Assembly: GCA_032622095.1 (NCBI GenBank) | Contig: CP136064.1 | Span: 275,489,614 to 275,553,613, forward strand | Length of the DNA: 64,000 bases | Reading direction: 5' to 3' | Source: Siphonodentalium dalli | Lineage: Eukaryota; Mollusca; Scaphopoda; Gadilida; Siphonodentaliidae | In this document: positions 35,990 to 47,975 of the stretch, piece by piece | How positions within the stretch are numbered: the stretch's first letter is position 1 | Layout: each line of letters opens with the position of its first letter | The notes under the pieces: generated by a model | What the model saw: the letters and a program-made list of their open reading frames with translations, nothing else | Database searches by the model: none | Told to the model about the DNA's origin: nothing | Program-made: the position numbers and the translations under genes

Positions 35990-36900
35990 CTCTTCTAAAT
36001 TACAATTTAAACCATCTGCTCTTGGCTGACGATTTTGCCATGGTGACAGAAAGACAGATGATCTTACAGAGATCTCTTGGCAAGCTTGATGAATAAACTT
36101 ATCATAAGAGATTAAGACTTAACGTGTAATGTTCGGATCTAAGTATATTACTAACTTTCCGGTATTCAATACAAATAGTACTCAAATTGAGAACGTTAAA
36201 GATTATACATATCTGGGAAGAACATGATGAGTTTTCCAAAGCGTATACAGTGATGTGGAACACTCCGGTATGATGATCAAATAGAAATGGAGAATTTTGG
36301 AGTATTTTTTACAAATAGTATATCCAAATTGACAACACACACCGTCATTCTTATTATATATGAATTAAATGCAGTGACTCTCGATGTCGAAATCGTTTTC
36401 GTTAGTTTATCGCCAATATGAGCGTCCCGAATCGACTAGTAAATATTTTCGATGAGCGCAGTTCTGACGATGTTTTCTATGGATTGGTACGGTCGATTTG
36501 CTTCAATTTTTCGGCGATGTTAGTAGAATGTTACATTCCTCCAGTTGTCATAGCGCCTGAATACTAACTTATCATTTTCACGCACCCGAACAAGTTCATA
36601 ATATGTCTTTAAGAAACGCTTTTCCAAAAAGGTCAGAAAGCTATGTACTCACTTTTGAATGCATTTAGGGCCACATCATGTCCTTCAGTGAATGTCTCGT
36701 TAACATTATTCGGCAGATTTAACAGTATGGGGTGTGGGACGTCACGAAGTAACCAATATGGTTTGACTTGCGAACAGTTATATACGGCTTATTGTAAGCA
36801 TATGTTGGAAGTAGGTAAGTACACTCCAAATCATGCAGTCAGAGCAGAGCTCGATAGATACCCATGTTCCGTCGAAATACTGCATGTGCAGAATAGCTAA
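35990..36900 (+). mobile_element. degraded LINE fragment (RT core and C-terminal region)
   Basis: One frame reads HLLLADDFAMVTERQMILQR then SLGKLDE and stop. ADD fits the RT catalytic box and the following text fits RT palm/thumb. Further along, at 36770-36890, is YCKHMLEVGKYTPNHAVRAE then LDRYP, a motif I associate with the post-RT region of LINEs (as in ...NxAVRGELGRYP). Many stops between. In myosin intron 1, opposite strand. Confidence 0.55.
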
Positions 36901-37582
36901 TTCTGGTGCAAAATTATCAAATGTATCTCAAAACATGTTAATATATATACACAATGGACTTACCTTTTTATTTTGAAAGTCGATATTTGGCCACCAAAAC
37001 ATCATAATAATGAGCTCATTTGTCCGTTCAAAAACTTCTTTTTTTGTATATAAGACGTACATTTGGTGGTTGCATGTATTCAACTCGGACAGGGCAGTTT
37101 TTAAAAGTATTCTTTGTGAGTATATTCCAAATATGGTATAAAATAAATAGTGTTTATATCACTTATGCGCGGAAAGATTAATTTGTTTTTATGTATTTCA
37201 CTATAGTCAATCCAGACGACAAATAGTCTATGTAGCAACAAACATTTATACTGAGTCAGTGCCTCCATAAAATTGATATGTAGATTCAGGTGTTTCGGTT
37301 AATTGACGAAATGAAAAATAATTTATTTTTGGCCAAGCTTCCTCGAATGTCAGTGAAATATCGAAGAGTTTTGTTGTAACAACTAATTTTTTAAAGGGTA
37401 CTACATGTATCCGTGAATAAGGCTAACGTGTTCATATGTCATATTTTATCTAGCATCACGTCAGCTTTATTCGTGGTTAATAATTTACCGGGATGAATAA
37501 AATACAAGGATGACTGCTAAAAGGTGATTATGAGTGGTTGAGATGAATGAACATCAAACACTGATGGAAAAAGTAAACTTAC
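36901..37582. other. intron 1, upstream part
   Basis: AT-rich, no gene or repeat recognised. Confidence 0.5.
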
Positions 37583-37606
37583 CTTCAGTTTGTCCGCGAT
37601 GAGACT
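37583..37606 (-). other. myosin heavy chain non-coding exon 1
   Basis: About 24 nt from a predicted initiator (TCAGTC, A at 37606) to a donor AAG/GTAAGT at 37583. With the 64 nt in exon 2 this gives a leader of about 88 nt. Predicted from TATA, initiator and donor spacing only. Confidence 0.6.
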
Positions 37607-37631
37607 GATGATGAATCTCCAAGACACCCAG

Positions 37632-37639
37632 TATATATA
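37632..37639 (-). promoter_or_regulatory. TATA box of the myosin promoter
   Basis: TATATATA whose first base is 33 bp upstream of the A of a TCAGTC initiator at 37606, followed by a good donor. This is the arrangement of a focused RNA polymerase II promoter, as expected for a strongly expressed muscle gene. Another TATATA lies about 40 bp further out. Confidence 0.6.
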
Positions 37640-37789
37640 CCTCGAGTACGTGGTCATTATACATGTATATACCCCGGGTATCTGGTCAGGCACGTGGTAT
37701 GAACTGCATAATGACGGTGGTTCCAATTACTTCAATAAACATTATTAATATGGGCAGCATGGCTGTATGGCCACACGTGGCGGTAAGTC

Positions 37790-38015
37790 ATCGCCAGACT
37801 GGTACCCTGTCGTGATTCAGCAACCTCTCCGACCAAACGAGAGACTGGTACCCCGTCGAGAAGGAACAGCAACTTGGAACAAATGTGAGACTGGTACGAT
37901 CCGCCATTGCAGGAGCATTCCATAGCAGACCACATACTCTAGCCAGACTGGTACCCCGCCGGGTATATTTAGCGCTAAGAGCACAGACCTGGAACTGGAA
38001 CCCCGTCGGGGTATA
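37790..38015. promoter_or_regulatory. upstream promoter region with repeated GACTGGTACC motif and muscle-type sites
   Basis: 180-410 bp upstream of the predicted start. The motif GACTGGTACCCYGTCG or close variants occurs near 37796, 37849, 37889, 37944 and 37990, spaced about 40-55 bp. Also seen: CATTCC (37916-37921, the core of MCAT/TEAD sites) and GTATATTTAG (37963-37972, 9 of 10 to the MEF2 consensus). CACGTG E-boxes lie just outside, near 37691 and 37773. Function is inference. Confidence 0.4.
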
Positions 38016-38119
38016 GTAACAACTTACGATAGGCGAATGATCTCGCTACAAACCGAGGCCCTTCAGTCAGTACCAGAAACCTAGGTCACTATATAGTAAT
38101 ATCTAAACCGTCCGTTTCA

Positions 38120-38385
38120 GACGGTATAGGGGTAATGTCGCAAGAGCTATACTCGACATTCACCTCAGAATTTGCAGTCACGTTATTTTCAACTAATTAA
38201 CGGGTCTTTTTCGGGTGGTTTCTAGAACACCAATGTGGGTGGAACATCTTGATATATAAGTCAAATTGCACATGCGGGTTGAATGGAGTCGATTTGAGAT
38301 TATACATGCGCGCACTACAAGTATACCATTTATTGAGGTCAAGGACGAGTATAGCTCTTGCGACATTACCCCGCTACCGTTTCGG
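38120..38385. repeat. inverted repeat with about 38-bp arms
   Basis: Left arm (38120-38158) and right arm (38344-38385) share GGGGTAATGTCGCAAGAGCT and ATACTCG in opposite orientation, with about 185 bp between. A foldback or MITE remnant, 0.5-0.8 kb upstream of the myosin start. Confidence 0.75.
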
Positions 38386-38499
38386 ACATTCGGAGATATA
38401 ATATCAGGAAATAATGCAGTGGATGAGCACCATGAGCGAGACATTGATTGCAGGAGTTATTGTGAATGAGATTATGTGAATTTTACCAACACCCATTCA

Positions 38500-38880
38500 C
38501 CCTTTACCCAACAGAAGGGCCCTGTGCCAATGCATTCTCTTATATAAGCGAGTCGACCATAGGTCGCCTCGCCTATATAAGAGAATGCATTGGCTTAACA
38601 CATTAAAAATTATAAAATTGTTAAAGAATGTAAGAAAAAATGGTAAAAAAAGATTTTTTTTAGGCCAATGCATTCTCTTATATATGCGAGGCGACCTATG
38701 GTCGACTCGCATATATAAGAGAATGCATTGGCACAGGGCTAACTGTAACTATCACAATGTGGTCAAGGAGCCGGTTCCAATGATATCCATATTTGTATGG
38801 TTCTATTGAGACAGACCGAAGATATTTTAGGCTGTTGAAGCTTTATTTGGCCGGTTTTGGCCGGTTTGTTGGGTAAAGGG
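38500..38880. mobile_element. TTAA-flanked palindromic MITE, family 1, copy 2
   Basis: Inverted relative to copy 1. Right flank TTAA (38881-38884), left flank TTCA (38496-38499), a single decayed base. Two long palindromes as in copy 1. Confidence 0.8.
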
Positions 38881-38884
38881 TTAA

Positions 38885-40497
38885 CGGTTGAGGTGGGTTT
38901 GATGTTCGATATCGGGGCATAATCGATAATAATTTCCTTATAAATTTCAATTATAAATATGAATGTTTAACGATCTCTGATTTTTAAGTGTGGATTGTAA
39001 ATTTCAGTTATAAATATGAATGTTTAGCGATTTCTGATTTTTATGTGTGGATTGTACATTTCCACAGCTCATGTACTATAGTTTATCCCGCCAGACAAAA
39101 AAAAATATATGTTTTAAACAAATTTAAAATAAAAACCGAATTGGTCTAGAGATTGGATTTGTTACTTAGTTTCATGGTCATGTCATTGTTTTATATGGAC
39201 ATTATATGCAGGCGAAAGACATTTAAAGCAGCAAGACGATTTGCACTCCAAAATACATCAAATAATATTCGTTGTTTAATTTTCCGCAATAGGTTGATCA
39301 ATACGTGAACTACCTATATTACGAGCATCATATGTCACAGAAAGACGAATTTAATTCATAAAAATACAAATTCCAACACGATGCTGCGTCATTTTTATTT
39401 ACTGAAATTCCGAAATCGGAAACGGAATATAATGCGCGATTGTCCGGAAACGTATATTGCGTCATATTAACTTAGAACTATTTTAACTTCACGAATCATT
39501 GGAGGCGGGAAAATATCCGGACACGTAGGCGGGGGGGGGGTGTCATCTTCGGCTCAAGACTCAACAGTTTTTTCCGCAATCTAAAATGTTTATTCCTCGC
39601 GCCTTTTATTCAAAATATATCATCAATTTTCACCCAGAGATGGCACTAACCAGTATATTGTGTTATAGGAGTGGGTTATCACTTCAGAAGCCACACTGAA
39701 CCCTTTCGTTGGATGCATATAATTCATCACTGTTCCAGATTGTGACTCGTAAAATAATTTGGCACTACCTGCTGCGAATCATAAACAAAATAGGTACATC
39801 ATATAGCATTATGCTAATCGAAATGACACTGGAACTAAAATATATTGCTTGCTATACTGCCTGACATATGGATAACAGACATGTAATCAAGTATATCAAC
39901 TTGTTTGATGTTCTGTCGTATATTCATTTATGATGTTACTCACCGTGCATAGAACGAGGCCACCCAGGGGGTACTCAAATTCATATCAAATGATGTGTCC
40001 ATGTATATTCGTCAACAGTTACATAACTTACATTTCATTCTATTGTACTCAAATGAAGTGTTTTACGTGACTTGGTGATGTGCATGGTAACACACTTAAC
40101 GACATTAAATAAGAACATTTTAAAATGTGCAATCACCTCGGTACACTTCTGGATGTTCAATGTTTATAACTGCATGCAGGTTCGCAGTCAGGAGGTGTGT
40201 CTTTAAAGTTGATAAAAACACATAAATCATAAAAAAAAAAAAACGTTCATTTAAAAATAAAAAAAACGCATCACTGAGTGTCAATAGCTCTATAAGTTAA
40301 CCGAAAAATATAAGAAACAAAACTTGTTTTCGTTTTTTCTTTTAGTCTGAGTTTCGTGTGTATAACCCACAGAGAGTCCCACATAGACTGGGGCAGACGA
40401 CACCCTGTCGTGCATGCTTCCATCTGGGGGAGGCTCAATGTGGGTTAAACATGAAACTTTATCATTGACGTTTGAGATCGATGTCTTACATTACTGA
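38885..40497. other. intergenic, no gene recognised
   Basis: A short direct duplication (TTATAAATATGAATGTTTA near 38950 and 39010), a G10 run at 39530 and an A-rich stretch near 40230. A segment at 39220-39420 is a faint relative of TTAA family 2. Confidence 0.4.
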
Positions 40498-40896
40498 CAA
40501 AGCCTGAGTTTAGTGTGCTGTCATTTGCAGAATGAGGTCCCCAGAGGGTGAATTTAGTGACGCTGTCCCTCTTGGGACCTCACTCTGCTTAGCCTTCATC
40601 TTCTATGGAAAGTGTTTTTATTATCAAATTTCTGTAGAAACTTTCTCTATATCCCCAAATTGGCAGACGACACATTGAATAATCGAGGTTCCCAATGGGT
40701 GTACATCACAATATTCACCATTTAGGAACTTCAATCTGAGTCTATATCTCCCATAGCAGATAAGGCCATGCAGAATGAGGTTCCCAGAGGGTGAATTTAT
40801 TGATGCTAGCCCGCTATGCGGGATAGCATCACTAAATTCACCCTCTGGGGACCTCACTCTGCAAACGACACAGCGCACTAAACTCAGGATTGGCGC
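40498..40896. mobile_element. hAT-like MITE, copy D
   Basis: About 400 bp; ends CCTGAGTTTAGTGTGCTG and CAGCGCACTAAACTCAGG; two blocks with GCAGAATGAGG and GCTAGCCCGC motifs; centre shared with copy C. No clear target duplication remains. Confidence 0.7.
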
Positions 40897-41547
40897 CATA
40901 TCGACCAGTTTGTTCGGATATCTTCCGCGTATATAATACAACAGGTATGTGTTTGGATACTTCTTAAGGGCGCCGCACACGATGAGATATACAGCGTACC
41001 ACAAATATCGGACACCAGTTACGGGCGAAATCGTAGCGTGTACGGTGGAAAATCGCACGACATTTTGTCGCCCGATCGTCCCCGCAAAGTATCAACTAAT
41101 TTTGATTCTCTGAGATCGAGTCGTGCGATTTAAGCGAAATAGCCAATCAGATTCAACTCTTAATATGTTCATGCAGCGATCACATGCATGTTGTGTTTCA
41201 CAACCACATTATGGCGTTCTGCATCCTACAAGTCCACGGTGATTCGCAGAACTGACGAGAATGGCGGAATATTTTGGACGAAGAAGAAAAACATACATTG
41301 ATTGAGGCGATTCGTGTGCGGCTCGCTTTACCAAATTATGTCTAGTTTTCATAACTATGGGGTTCAAACGAGCCATGCCCGTTTAAGTCACAGCATCTAG
41401 AAAACACTGGATGCATTTATCTTCGGAATAGAACAATAAAGAGTGCTTCCTGATAATATATTCGGGTAATGATATGACTAAAGAGCGTTTACCTGATATA
41501 TGTGAGAAAAAATCGGTATGAGTTTCACATATTTTTTTTTACCCTGT

Positions 41548-41616
41548 GCCAATGGATTCTCTTATATATGCGAGTCGACCATAGGTCGCCTCGCATATAT
41601 AAGAGAATGCATTGGC
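41548..41616. repeat. solo palindrome of TTAA MITE family 1
   Basis: Same 67-bp palindrome (GCCAATG..., CGAGTCGACCATAGGTCGCC) without the MITE ends, followed by an AT-rich MITE-like stretch to about 41690. A truncated copy or a separately mobile hairpin. Confidence 0.7.
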
Positions 41617-41960
41617 CTAACAATTTTTTACAATTTTAATAAATTTTTTCTTGTATTCTTTAACAATTTTATAATTTCACCCATACAGAGCCCCAAACAA
41701 ACATGAGCAGACGACACTCTTCTATATGCTTCTATATATGTGTGGGGCTCCCTGCAGGTTAATGTTTGCAATCATTAAAAATTTGCGTGTACCCTCTGTA
41801 TTTGGATTTGGAATCAGACGTCACTATCAAAGGCACCATATACACCAAACAAAATTACGGGTTGAATATAACCAAAGTACTGTGGGGAATCACGTGGCAT
41901 CATGGTGGGGAATCACGTGGTTTCGAGGTTAGTGAGGATCATGCACTCAAAATGTGCAAA

Positions 41961-44070
41961 CGCGCAAAAACATAACATATGAGGAACAAAACATAATATA
42001 TGAGAAACAAAACATAATATATGAGGAACAAAACATAATATATGAGAAACAAAAACATAATATATGAGGAACAAAACATAACATATGAGAAACAAAACAT
42101 AATATACGAGAAATAAAACATAATATACGAGAAACAAAACATAATATATGAGGAACAAAACATAATATATGAGAAACAAAACATAATATATGAGGAACAA
42201 AACATAATATATGAGGAACAAAACATAATATATGAGAAACAAAACATAATATATGAGAAACAAAACATAATATATGAGGAACAAAACATAATATATGAGG
42301 AACAAAACATAATATATGAGGAACAAAACATAATATATGAGGAACAAAACATAATATATGAGGAACAAAACATAATATATGAGGAACAAAACATAATATA
42401 CGAGGAACAAAACATAACATATGAGAAACAAAACATAATATATGAGGAACAAAACATAACATATGAGAAACAAAACATAATATACGAGAAATAAAACATA
42501 ATATACGAGAAACAAAACATAATATATGAGGAACAAAACATAACATATGAGAAACAAAACATAATATGCGAGAAATAAAACATAATATACGAGAAACAAA
42601 ACATAATATATGAGGAACAAAACATAATATACGAGAAACAAAACATAATATATGAGAAACAAAACATAATATATGAGGAACAAAACATAACATATGAGAA
42701 ACAAAACATAATATACGAGAAATAAAACATAATATATGAGGAACAAAACATAATATATGAGGAACAAAACATAATATACGAGAAACAAAACATAATATAC
42801 GAGAAACAAAACATAATATATGAGGAACAAAACATAACATATGAGAAACAAAACATAATATACGAGAAATAAAACATAATATATGAGGAACAAAACATAA
42901 TATATGAGGAACAAAACATAACATATGAGAAACAAAACATAATATACGAGAAATAAAACATAATATACGAGAAACAAAACATAATATATGAGGAACAAAA
43001 CATAACATATGAGAAACAAAACATAATATGCGAGAAATAAAACATAATATACGAGAAACAAAACATAATATATGAGGAACAAAACATAATATACGAGAAA
43101 CAAAACATAATATATGAGAAACAAAACATAATATATGAGGAACAAAACATAACATATGAGAAACAAAACATAATATATGAGAAACAAAACATAATATATG
43201 AGAAACAAAACATAATATATGAGGAACAAAACATAATATATGAGGAACAAAACATAATATATGAGGAACAAAACATAATATATGAGGAACAAAACATAAT
43301 ATATGAGGAACAAAACATAATATATGAGGAACAAAACATAATATACGAGGAACAAAACATAACATATGAGAAACAAAACATAATATATGAGGAACAAAAC
43401 ATAACATATGAGAAACAAAACATAATATACGAGAAATAAAACATAATATACGAGAAACAAAACATAATATATGAGGAACAAAACATAACATATGAGAAAC
43501 AAAACATAATATACGAGAAATAAAACATAATATACGAGAAACAAAACATAATATATGAGGAACAAAACATAATATATGAGAAACAAAACATAATATATGA
43601 GGAACAAAACATAATATATGAGGAACAAAACATAATATATGAGAAACAAAACATAATATATGAGAAACAAAACATAATATATGAGGAACAAAACATAATA
43701 TATGAGGAACAAAACATAATATATGAGGAACAAAACATAATATATGAGGAACAAAACATAATATATGAGGAACAAAACATAATATATGAGGAACAAAACA
43801 TAATATACGAGGAACAAAACATAATATACGAGGAACAAAACATAATATACGAGGAACAAAACATAATATACGAGGAACAAAACATAATATACGAGGAACA
43901 AAACATAATATATGAGGAACAAAACATAATATACGAGGAACAAAACATAATATACGAGGAACAAAACATAATATACGAGGAACAAAACATAATATACGAG
44001 GAACAAAACATAATATACGAGGAACAAAACATAATATATGAGGAACAAAACATAATATATGAGAAACGAC
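41961..44070. repeat. 2.1-kb array of a 21-bp unit, about 100 copies
   Basis: Unit AAAACATAATATATGAGGAAC with variants GAGAAAC, ATACGAG, ACATATG and GAAATAA. 21 is a multiple of three and the unit has no stop on the minus strand, so all three minus frames are open for over 700 codons (heptads such as LIYYVLF, FCSSYIM, VPHILCF). Longer blocks recur, e.g. about 42400-42660 against 42990-43140 and 43340-43560. No promoter or start context, so I treat it as a minisatellite and not a gene. Confidence 0.93.
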
Positions 44071-44479
44071 ACAAAACATAGCATTGTGACTATTACGGGC
44101 ACATGCTAGTTTATTTTTAGAACAAGTTGATACCTTCTTTGTTCGGAAATACTCACTAGTTTTCTATAACATTCTGACCAAAGTTTCGAGTCGGGGGTTC
44201 GTGGAATACACAAGACCATGCTTCTAGGAGAATCCTAATTCGACTGACAACTTTGGTAGGAATGTTAGCCCAAACAACTGTGAGTTTGGACCCAAATTAG
44301 GTATCAGCTTGTTTGATAAATAGTATAGCATATGCTCGTAGCTGCCAAAATACCATGTAATATATAATTATCCTAGTTTATTACCATTTTCCTCGTTTCT
44401 GGTCGTGTTTGCTATCGCCTCGGCCATTTTGAATGTGTGGTACTCATCAACTCGAAACCACTTGATTCCACACCGTGTA

Positions 44480-44660
44480 AAGTTTAGCCAGACTGTAACC
44501 CAACGTTCAGTCAACCGAATCCGACTAAACGTTGGGTTAGAGCTGTTAAATAAACTAGATGGGTTAGATCAAAGTAACCAAACATTGGGTTATGGTAAAC
44601 CAACTGTGTAACAAAACGTTGGGTTAAATGAACCAAATATTGGGTTTTGAAGTAACTAAA
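44480..44660. repeat. cluster of AACGTTGGGTTA-like motifs
   Basis: AACCCAACGTT, AACGTTGGGTTA, AACATTGGGTTA and AAATATTGGGTTT occur about six times in 180 bp, both orientations, irregular spacing. Confidence 0.6.
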
Positions 44661-44700
44661 CATGAGGTTAGAGAAAATATATGTCAATATATAATTAGAT

Positions 44701-44960
44701 ATCAGCTCTTTCAACCAGACGTTCCGGCGAATCCTCGGTCACTTCCGCTGAAAGCTGACATTGCTCCGGTGCTTTCATCGTCCAGTACCAATTAACTCTT
44801 CCATGACTGGAGCTTCCTGAAATGTTGGGGGAAATTGTGCCAATGCATTCTCTTTATACATGCGAGTCTCCCGTAGGGAGCCTGGCATATATAAAATAAT
44901 GCATTGGCCTAACAATATGTACCTTGACCTTGTAAGTCAGTGCATTCATTATTAGCGCGC
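44701..44960. repeat. dispersed repeat with decayed family 1 palindrome, copy 1
   Basis: About 260 bp similar to 48725-48965: AACCAGACGTTCCGG, CACTTCCGCTGAAAG, GACATTGCTCCGGTGCTTTC, CCATGACTGGAGCTTCCTGA, then a decayed GCCAATGCATTCTC palindrome. Confidence 0.75.
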
Positions 44961-46015
44961 ACCGCGTGTATACTGTTCTCTAATTTTTTGATAGCTGTGG
45001 TCCTATGGGCATTTTATTTATAGATAATTGTTTGGTTTTTTCGGTTTAAAAGTCGAACTGCGCAACCAGGAGGCCGAGTCCGGTAAAACGTGTAGTTGGG
45101 AATTTCAATTTCGTTTATTGTCCTTTACATTATTATGTCAATAATGTTGATTTTTGGTTTGTGACAAGCTATGTCAATTAACAATAAAAGAAATTTAAAA
45201 GATAATTTGTAAGTATTATATTTCAACTTTTATAGATATTTTTCGTTCTGCAGCCCAGTGATGGTTGTGGTCGGAGACGGCCGAGTCGGCCGCCGGTTCG
45301 TTAATTAGGTACTGGTTGTTATTGTTATTTTAACGGAATTCTGAGTTGGTCATTCGCGAAACCAATATATTTTATATTCTATATTTAAAATCATGGGTAT
45401 ATAATATATGATCTTGTTTATGGATATTGTAGGAAGTCTAATTTGGCCTTGTCAAATTGAGCTATAGCAATGGGATTTCTCGCAGCGCAAAGGCACCTTG
45501 ACAATCGTTATGTTTGAAGTGTCAAAAATAAAAGCAGCAAACGCCACCTGCTGGGCAAAAAAGCATCAAAATTACTACTGTCACAGTCAAAACACAGTGT
45601 AGCAACACAATGCAGTGTACTAGCTAGGTTAACCCTCACAAACAATGCTCTTGCCCTTGAGTTATGTTTTTTATTGTTTTTAAACAATTCCTACATATAT
45701 ATTAATAGCTGTGTGCAAGAATTCATTTAGTATAGAAAGGGTTAAACGGCTTCTGTCATTTTTTAACTTGACTTCTTTTTCGGTAGTATTTTTCAAAAAT
45801 AATTTGAAATTAAACCTTCCCACCATCAAACCTATGAAACCATATGATATGGATACACCATAGTTCATGTATGCATGTGTATAAGCACCTTGACATGTGT
45901 AATATATGTCTGTCTCTATATGTAAGTTATATGTGTGTGTTAACACATGCATGTAATGGTGTATGTATTAGAGTGCACCTACACATGTATGAATGGAAGG
46001 GTGTTTTCACATTTA
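44961..46015. other. intergenic, no gene recognised
   Basis: Contains GTTAACCC and TGTG-rich stretches. The segment near 45340-45430 (AACCAATATATTTTAT, ATGATCTTG) is a partial relative of 48530-48640 and 60125-60210. Confidence 0.4.
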
Positions 46016-46105
46016 TTCATTATTTGTGCTTAAGCACAACTATTTGGGTTTAAGCGCAGATATTTGGCCTTAAGCGTAAATATTTGTGCTTATCGCAAAT
46101 AAAAA
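46016..46105. repeat. CTTAAGCGCAAAT palindrome cluster 1
   Basis: Repeated TTTGTGCTTAAGCGCAAATA-type motifs, self-complementary around CTTAAG, three to four in 90 bp. Confidence 0.75.
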
Positions 46106-46189
46106 TTCATATGCATTGATCCCCCCTTAATTAATTTTAAATGGCACAGTGCCTAAACACACCACTCAAGTCTATGTAGACCCACCATA

Positions 46190-46500
46190 TGAGTGAAGCA
46201 ATCCCCCCCCCCCCCCAGTAACTCATAATTCCCTTTTTTGAACATGGAAATGGTAAAGATCTAAATGATATGTCTGTTATAAAATATATTTTTGGGGGCA
46301 GGGATGCTGATATTAGATAGGGTTCCCCCTTCTTTCAAGTCAATAAGTACACCATATGAGAAAAGCAAGCCCCCTCTCATTAACCCCTAATTACCTTTTT
46401 ATGGCCATGGAACTGGTATTATATCTGTGCATGAAATGTCCCTTTAATAAAATATACAAGCGCGCTGGGGGTAAGGCACCAATTAATGGGACACCAGGAG
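46190..46500. repeat. imperfect tandem duplication, about 170-bp unit
   Basis: Two copies with matching landmarks (CACCATATGAG, CCCCC run, TAATTCCCTTTTT / TAATTACCTTTTT, ATGGAAATGGTA / ATGGAACTGGTA). Confidence 0.6.
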
Positions 46501-46659
46501 CAGATATGGTGATATGCATATGGAAATATATTGTTCTTCAAATTTCGAGTTTATAGTGGACTACTACTATGAGATGAACTCAATCATTCATAATTGGAGG
46601 GGAGTAAGGGGGTGTCAAACGCTTAAATCATATACGCGTAAGCTCAAATAAATTGTTAG

Positions 46660-46745
46660 ATGTATGTTTGCACTTGAGCGCAAATAATTTCTGCTTAAGC
46701 GCAAATATCTGCGCTTAAGTTTAAGCGCAAATCAATAATAAATGT
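46660..46745. repeat. CTTAAGCGCAAAT palindrome cluster 2
   Basis: Motifs as in cluster 1, followed by AATGTGAAAAGGGCCTCCCA, which also follows cluster 3 in slightly changed form. Confidence 0.75.
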
Positions 46746-47024
46746 GAAAAGGGCCTCCCATATGTATGTTCTTGGGTTTTCAGTGTATGGTATTAGGCTT
46801 CAGACAAAAAAAATCTCTCTGTATTTTGAAGGGCTTGAGACCTTCTGCACCATAACCCATTAGAATATGTGATTGTTGTAATCAAACACATGTGTTAATA
46901 CGGTATGTATTACGCCTGCATTGAATTTTTTTTCAGGAGCTGATCTTAATGCTCATGGGGAATTGATGGTATTTCCACATCAGCTGGTGTTGATGCTCAT
47001 CCTTATGGGAGGCGCTTTTCATAT

Positions 47025-47215
47025 AAATCATTTATGTGTGCTTAAACACAAATATTTGTGCTTAAGCGTAAATGATTTGCGTTTAAGCTCGAGTCATTTG
47101 TGCTTAAGTGCAAATGACAGAGGTTATTTGCACTTAAGCACAAATATTTACATTTAAGCGCAAATATTTGCACTTAAGCGCACATAAGGAATAAATGCGA
47201 AAACGGCCTCCCATA
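47025..47215. repeat. CTTAAGCGCAAAT palindrome cluster 3
   Basis: About eight self-complementary TTTGCGCTTAAGCGCAAAT-like motifs, then AATGCGAAAACGGCCTCCCA. Confidence 0.75.
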
Positions 47216-47574
47216 CATCCCCTGATGTTATGTAAGGGCATATATGCCAAACATTGACTGTTTTTGTATAATTGGACAGAGTTCACCTCTAATGTATCCT
47301 GTCATTTATTTGGAAAGGGGCGTGGACCTTGACCTGGGACTTTTATTTATTTGTTTTTGAATGAAGTTCATCTCACAATTTATGCGAGTGCACCTATCGT
47401 CCATATACAAAAATTTCCTCTCTGCATTTTCAAGGGCTTGAGACCTTCAATTAATCATATTACTAGTAATAGATTAATTGGCTGCATTATAAAATTTTGT
47501 TATATTAATATTTCCTTTATGCGTTTTCTTGAGACTAGGAGGTATATAGTTATTATATGATCGGTCGATCGGTT

Positions 47575-47975
47575 TGCTTCATACCATTATAATACACCAT
47601 ACGCATGCTGGTGAGCTGATACACCATTCTAATATGGTGTAATATACGATATCGGTCTACTATACACCATTATGATATATGATACATGTGTCTGTCTCTG
47701 CCTATACACAATTATAATATATGATATGCGGTGTCGGTCTACTATACACCATTATAATATATGATAAGTCTGTTGGTCTACTGCACACCATTATAATATA
47801 CACTGTACACCATTATAATATACAATATGTGGGTCGGTCTAATACACATCATTATAATATATATTACAAATTATAGTAGACTGACATGCATATCGTATAT
47901 TATAGTGATGTAGAGTAGACCGACACAAGTGTTGTATATTATGATGGTGAATAGTAGACTGACATGTGCACCGTA
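47575..47975. repeat. imperfect repeats around ACACCATTATAATATA
   Basis: Seven or so degenerate units, each with TACACCATTATAATATAYGA and GGTCTACTA; the last two (from about 47870) are inverted (TAGTAGACTGACATG), giving a loose palindrome. Confidence 0.7.

Larger units (their letters stand above)
477..37606 (-). pseudogene. muscle-type myosin heavy chain gene, disrupted in exons 3 and 4, 3' end off window
   Basis: Whole-gene entry. Conventional myosin II heavy chain: the actin-based ATPase motor and coiled-coil rod of muscle thick filaments. Twenty-one coding exons plus a non-coding first exon can be placed, giving residues 1 to about 1072 of a protein that usually has about 1900-1950. Seen directly: P-loop GESGAGKT (175-182), switch I NNNSSRF (231-237), switch II DIAGFE (454-459), Lys-rich loop 2, cysteines C687 and C697 (SH2/SH1), two IQ motifs and the heptad-rich start of the rod. 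Apart from the split exon 4, borders are GT-AG and phases agree throughout. Two lesions stop a normal product: an in-frame TAG at codon 72 in exon 3, and a 5.9-kb element inside exon 4. Every other exon is open, so inactivation looks recent or allelic. A rod-only product from a downstream promoter (molluscan catchin/myorod arises this way) could still be possible; that is inference. Confidence 0.85.

Noticed and set aside
41913-44102. Apparent proteins of 710-729 residues on the minus strand
   Set aside because: All three frames are open because of a 21-bp unit without stops. Low-complexity heptads, no start context or domain.
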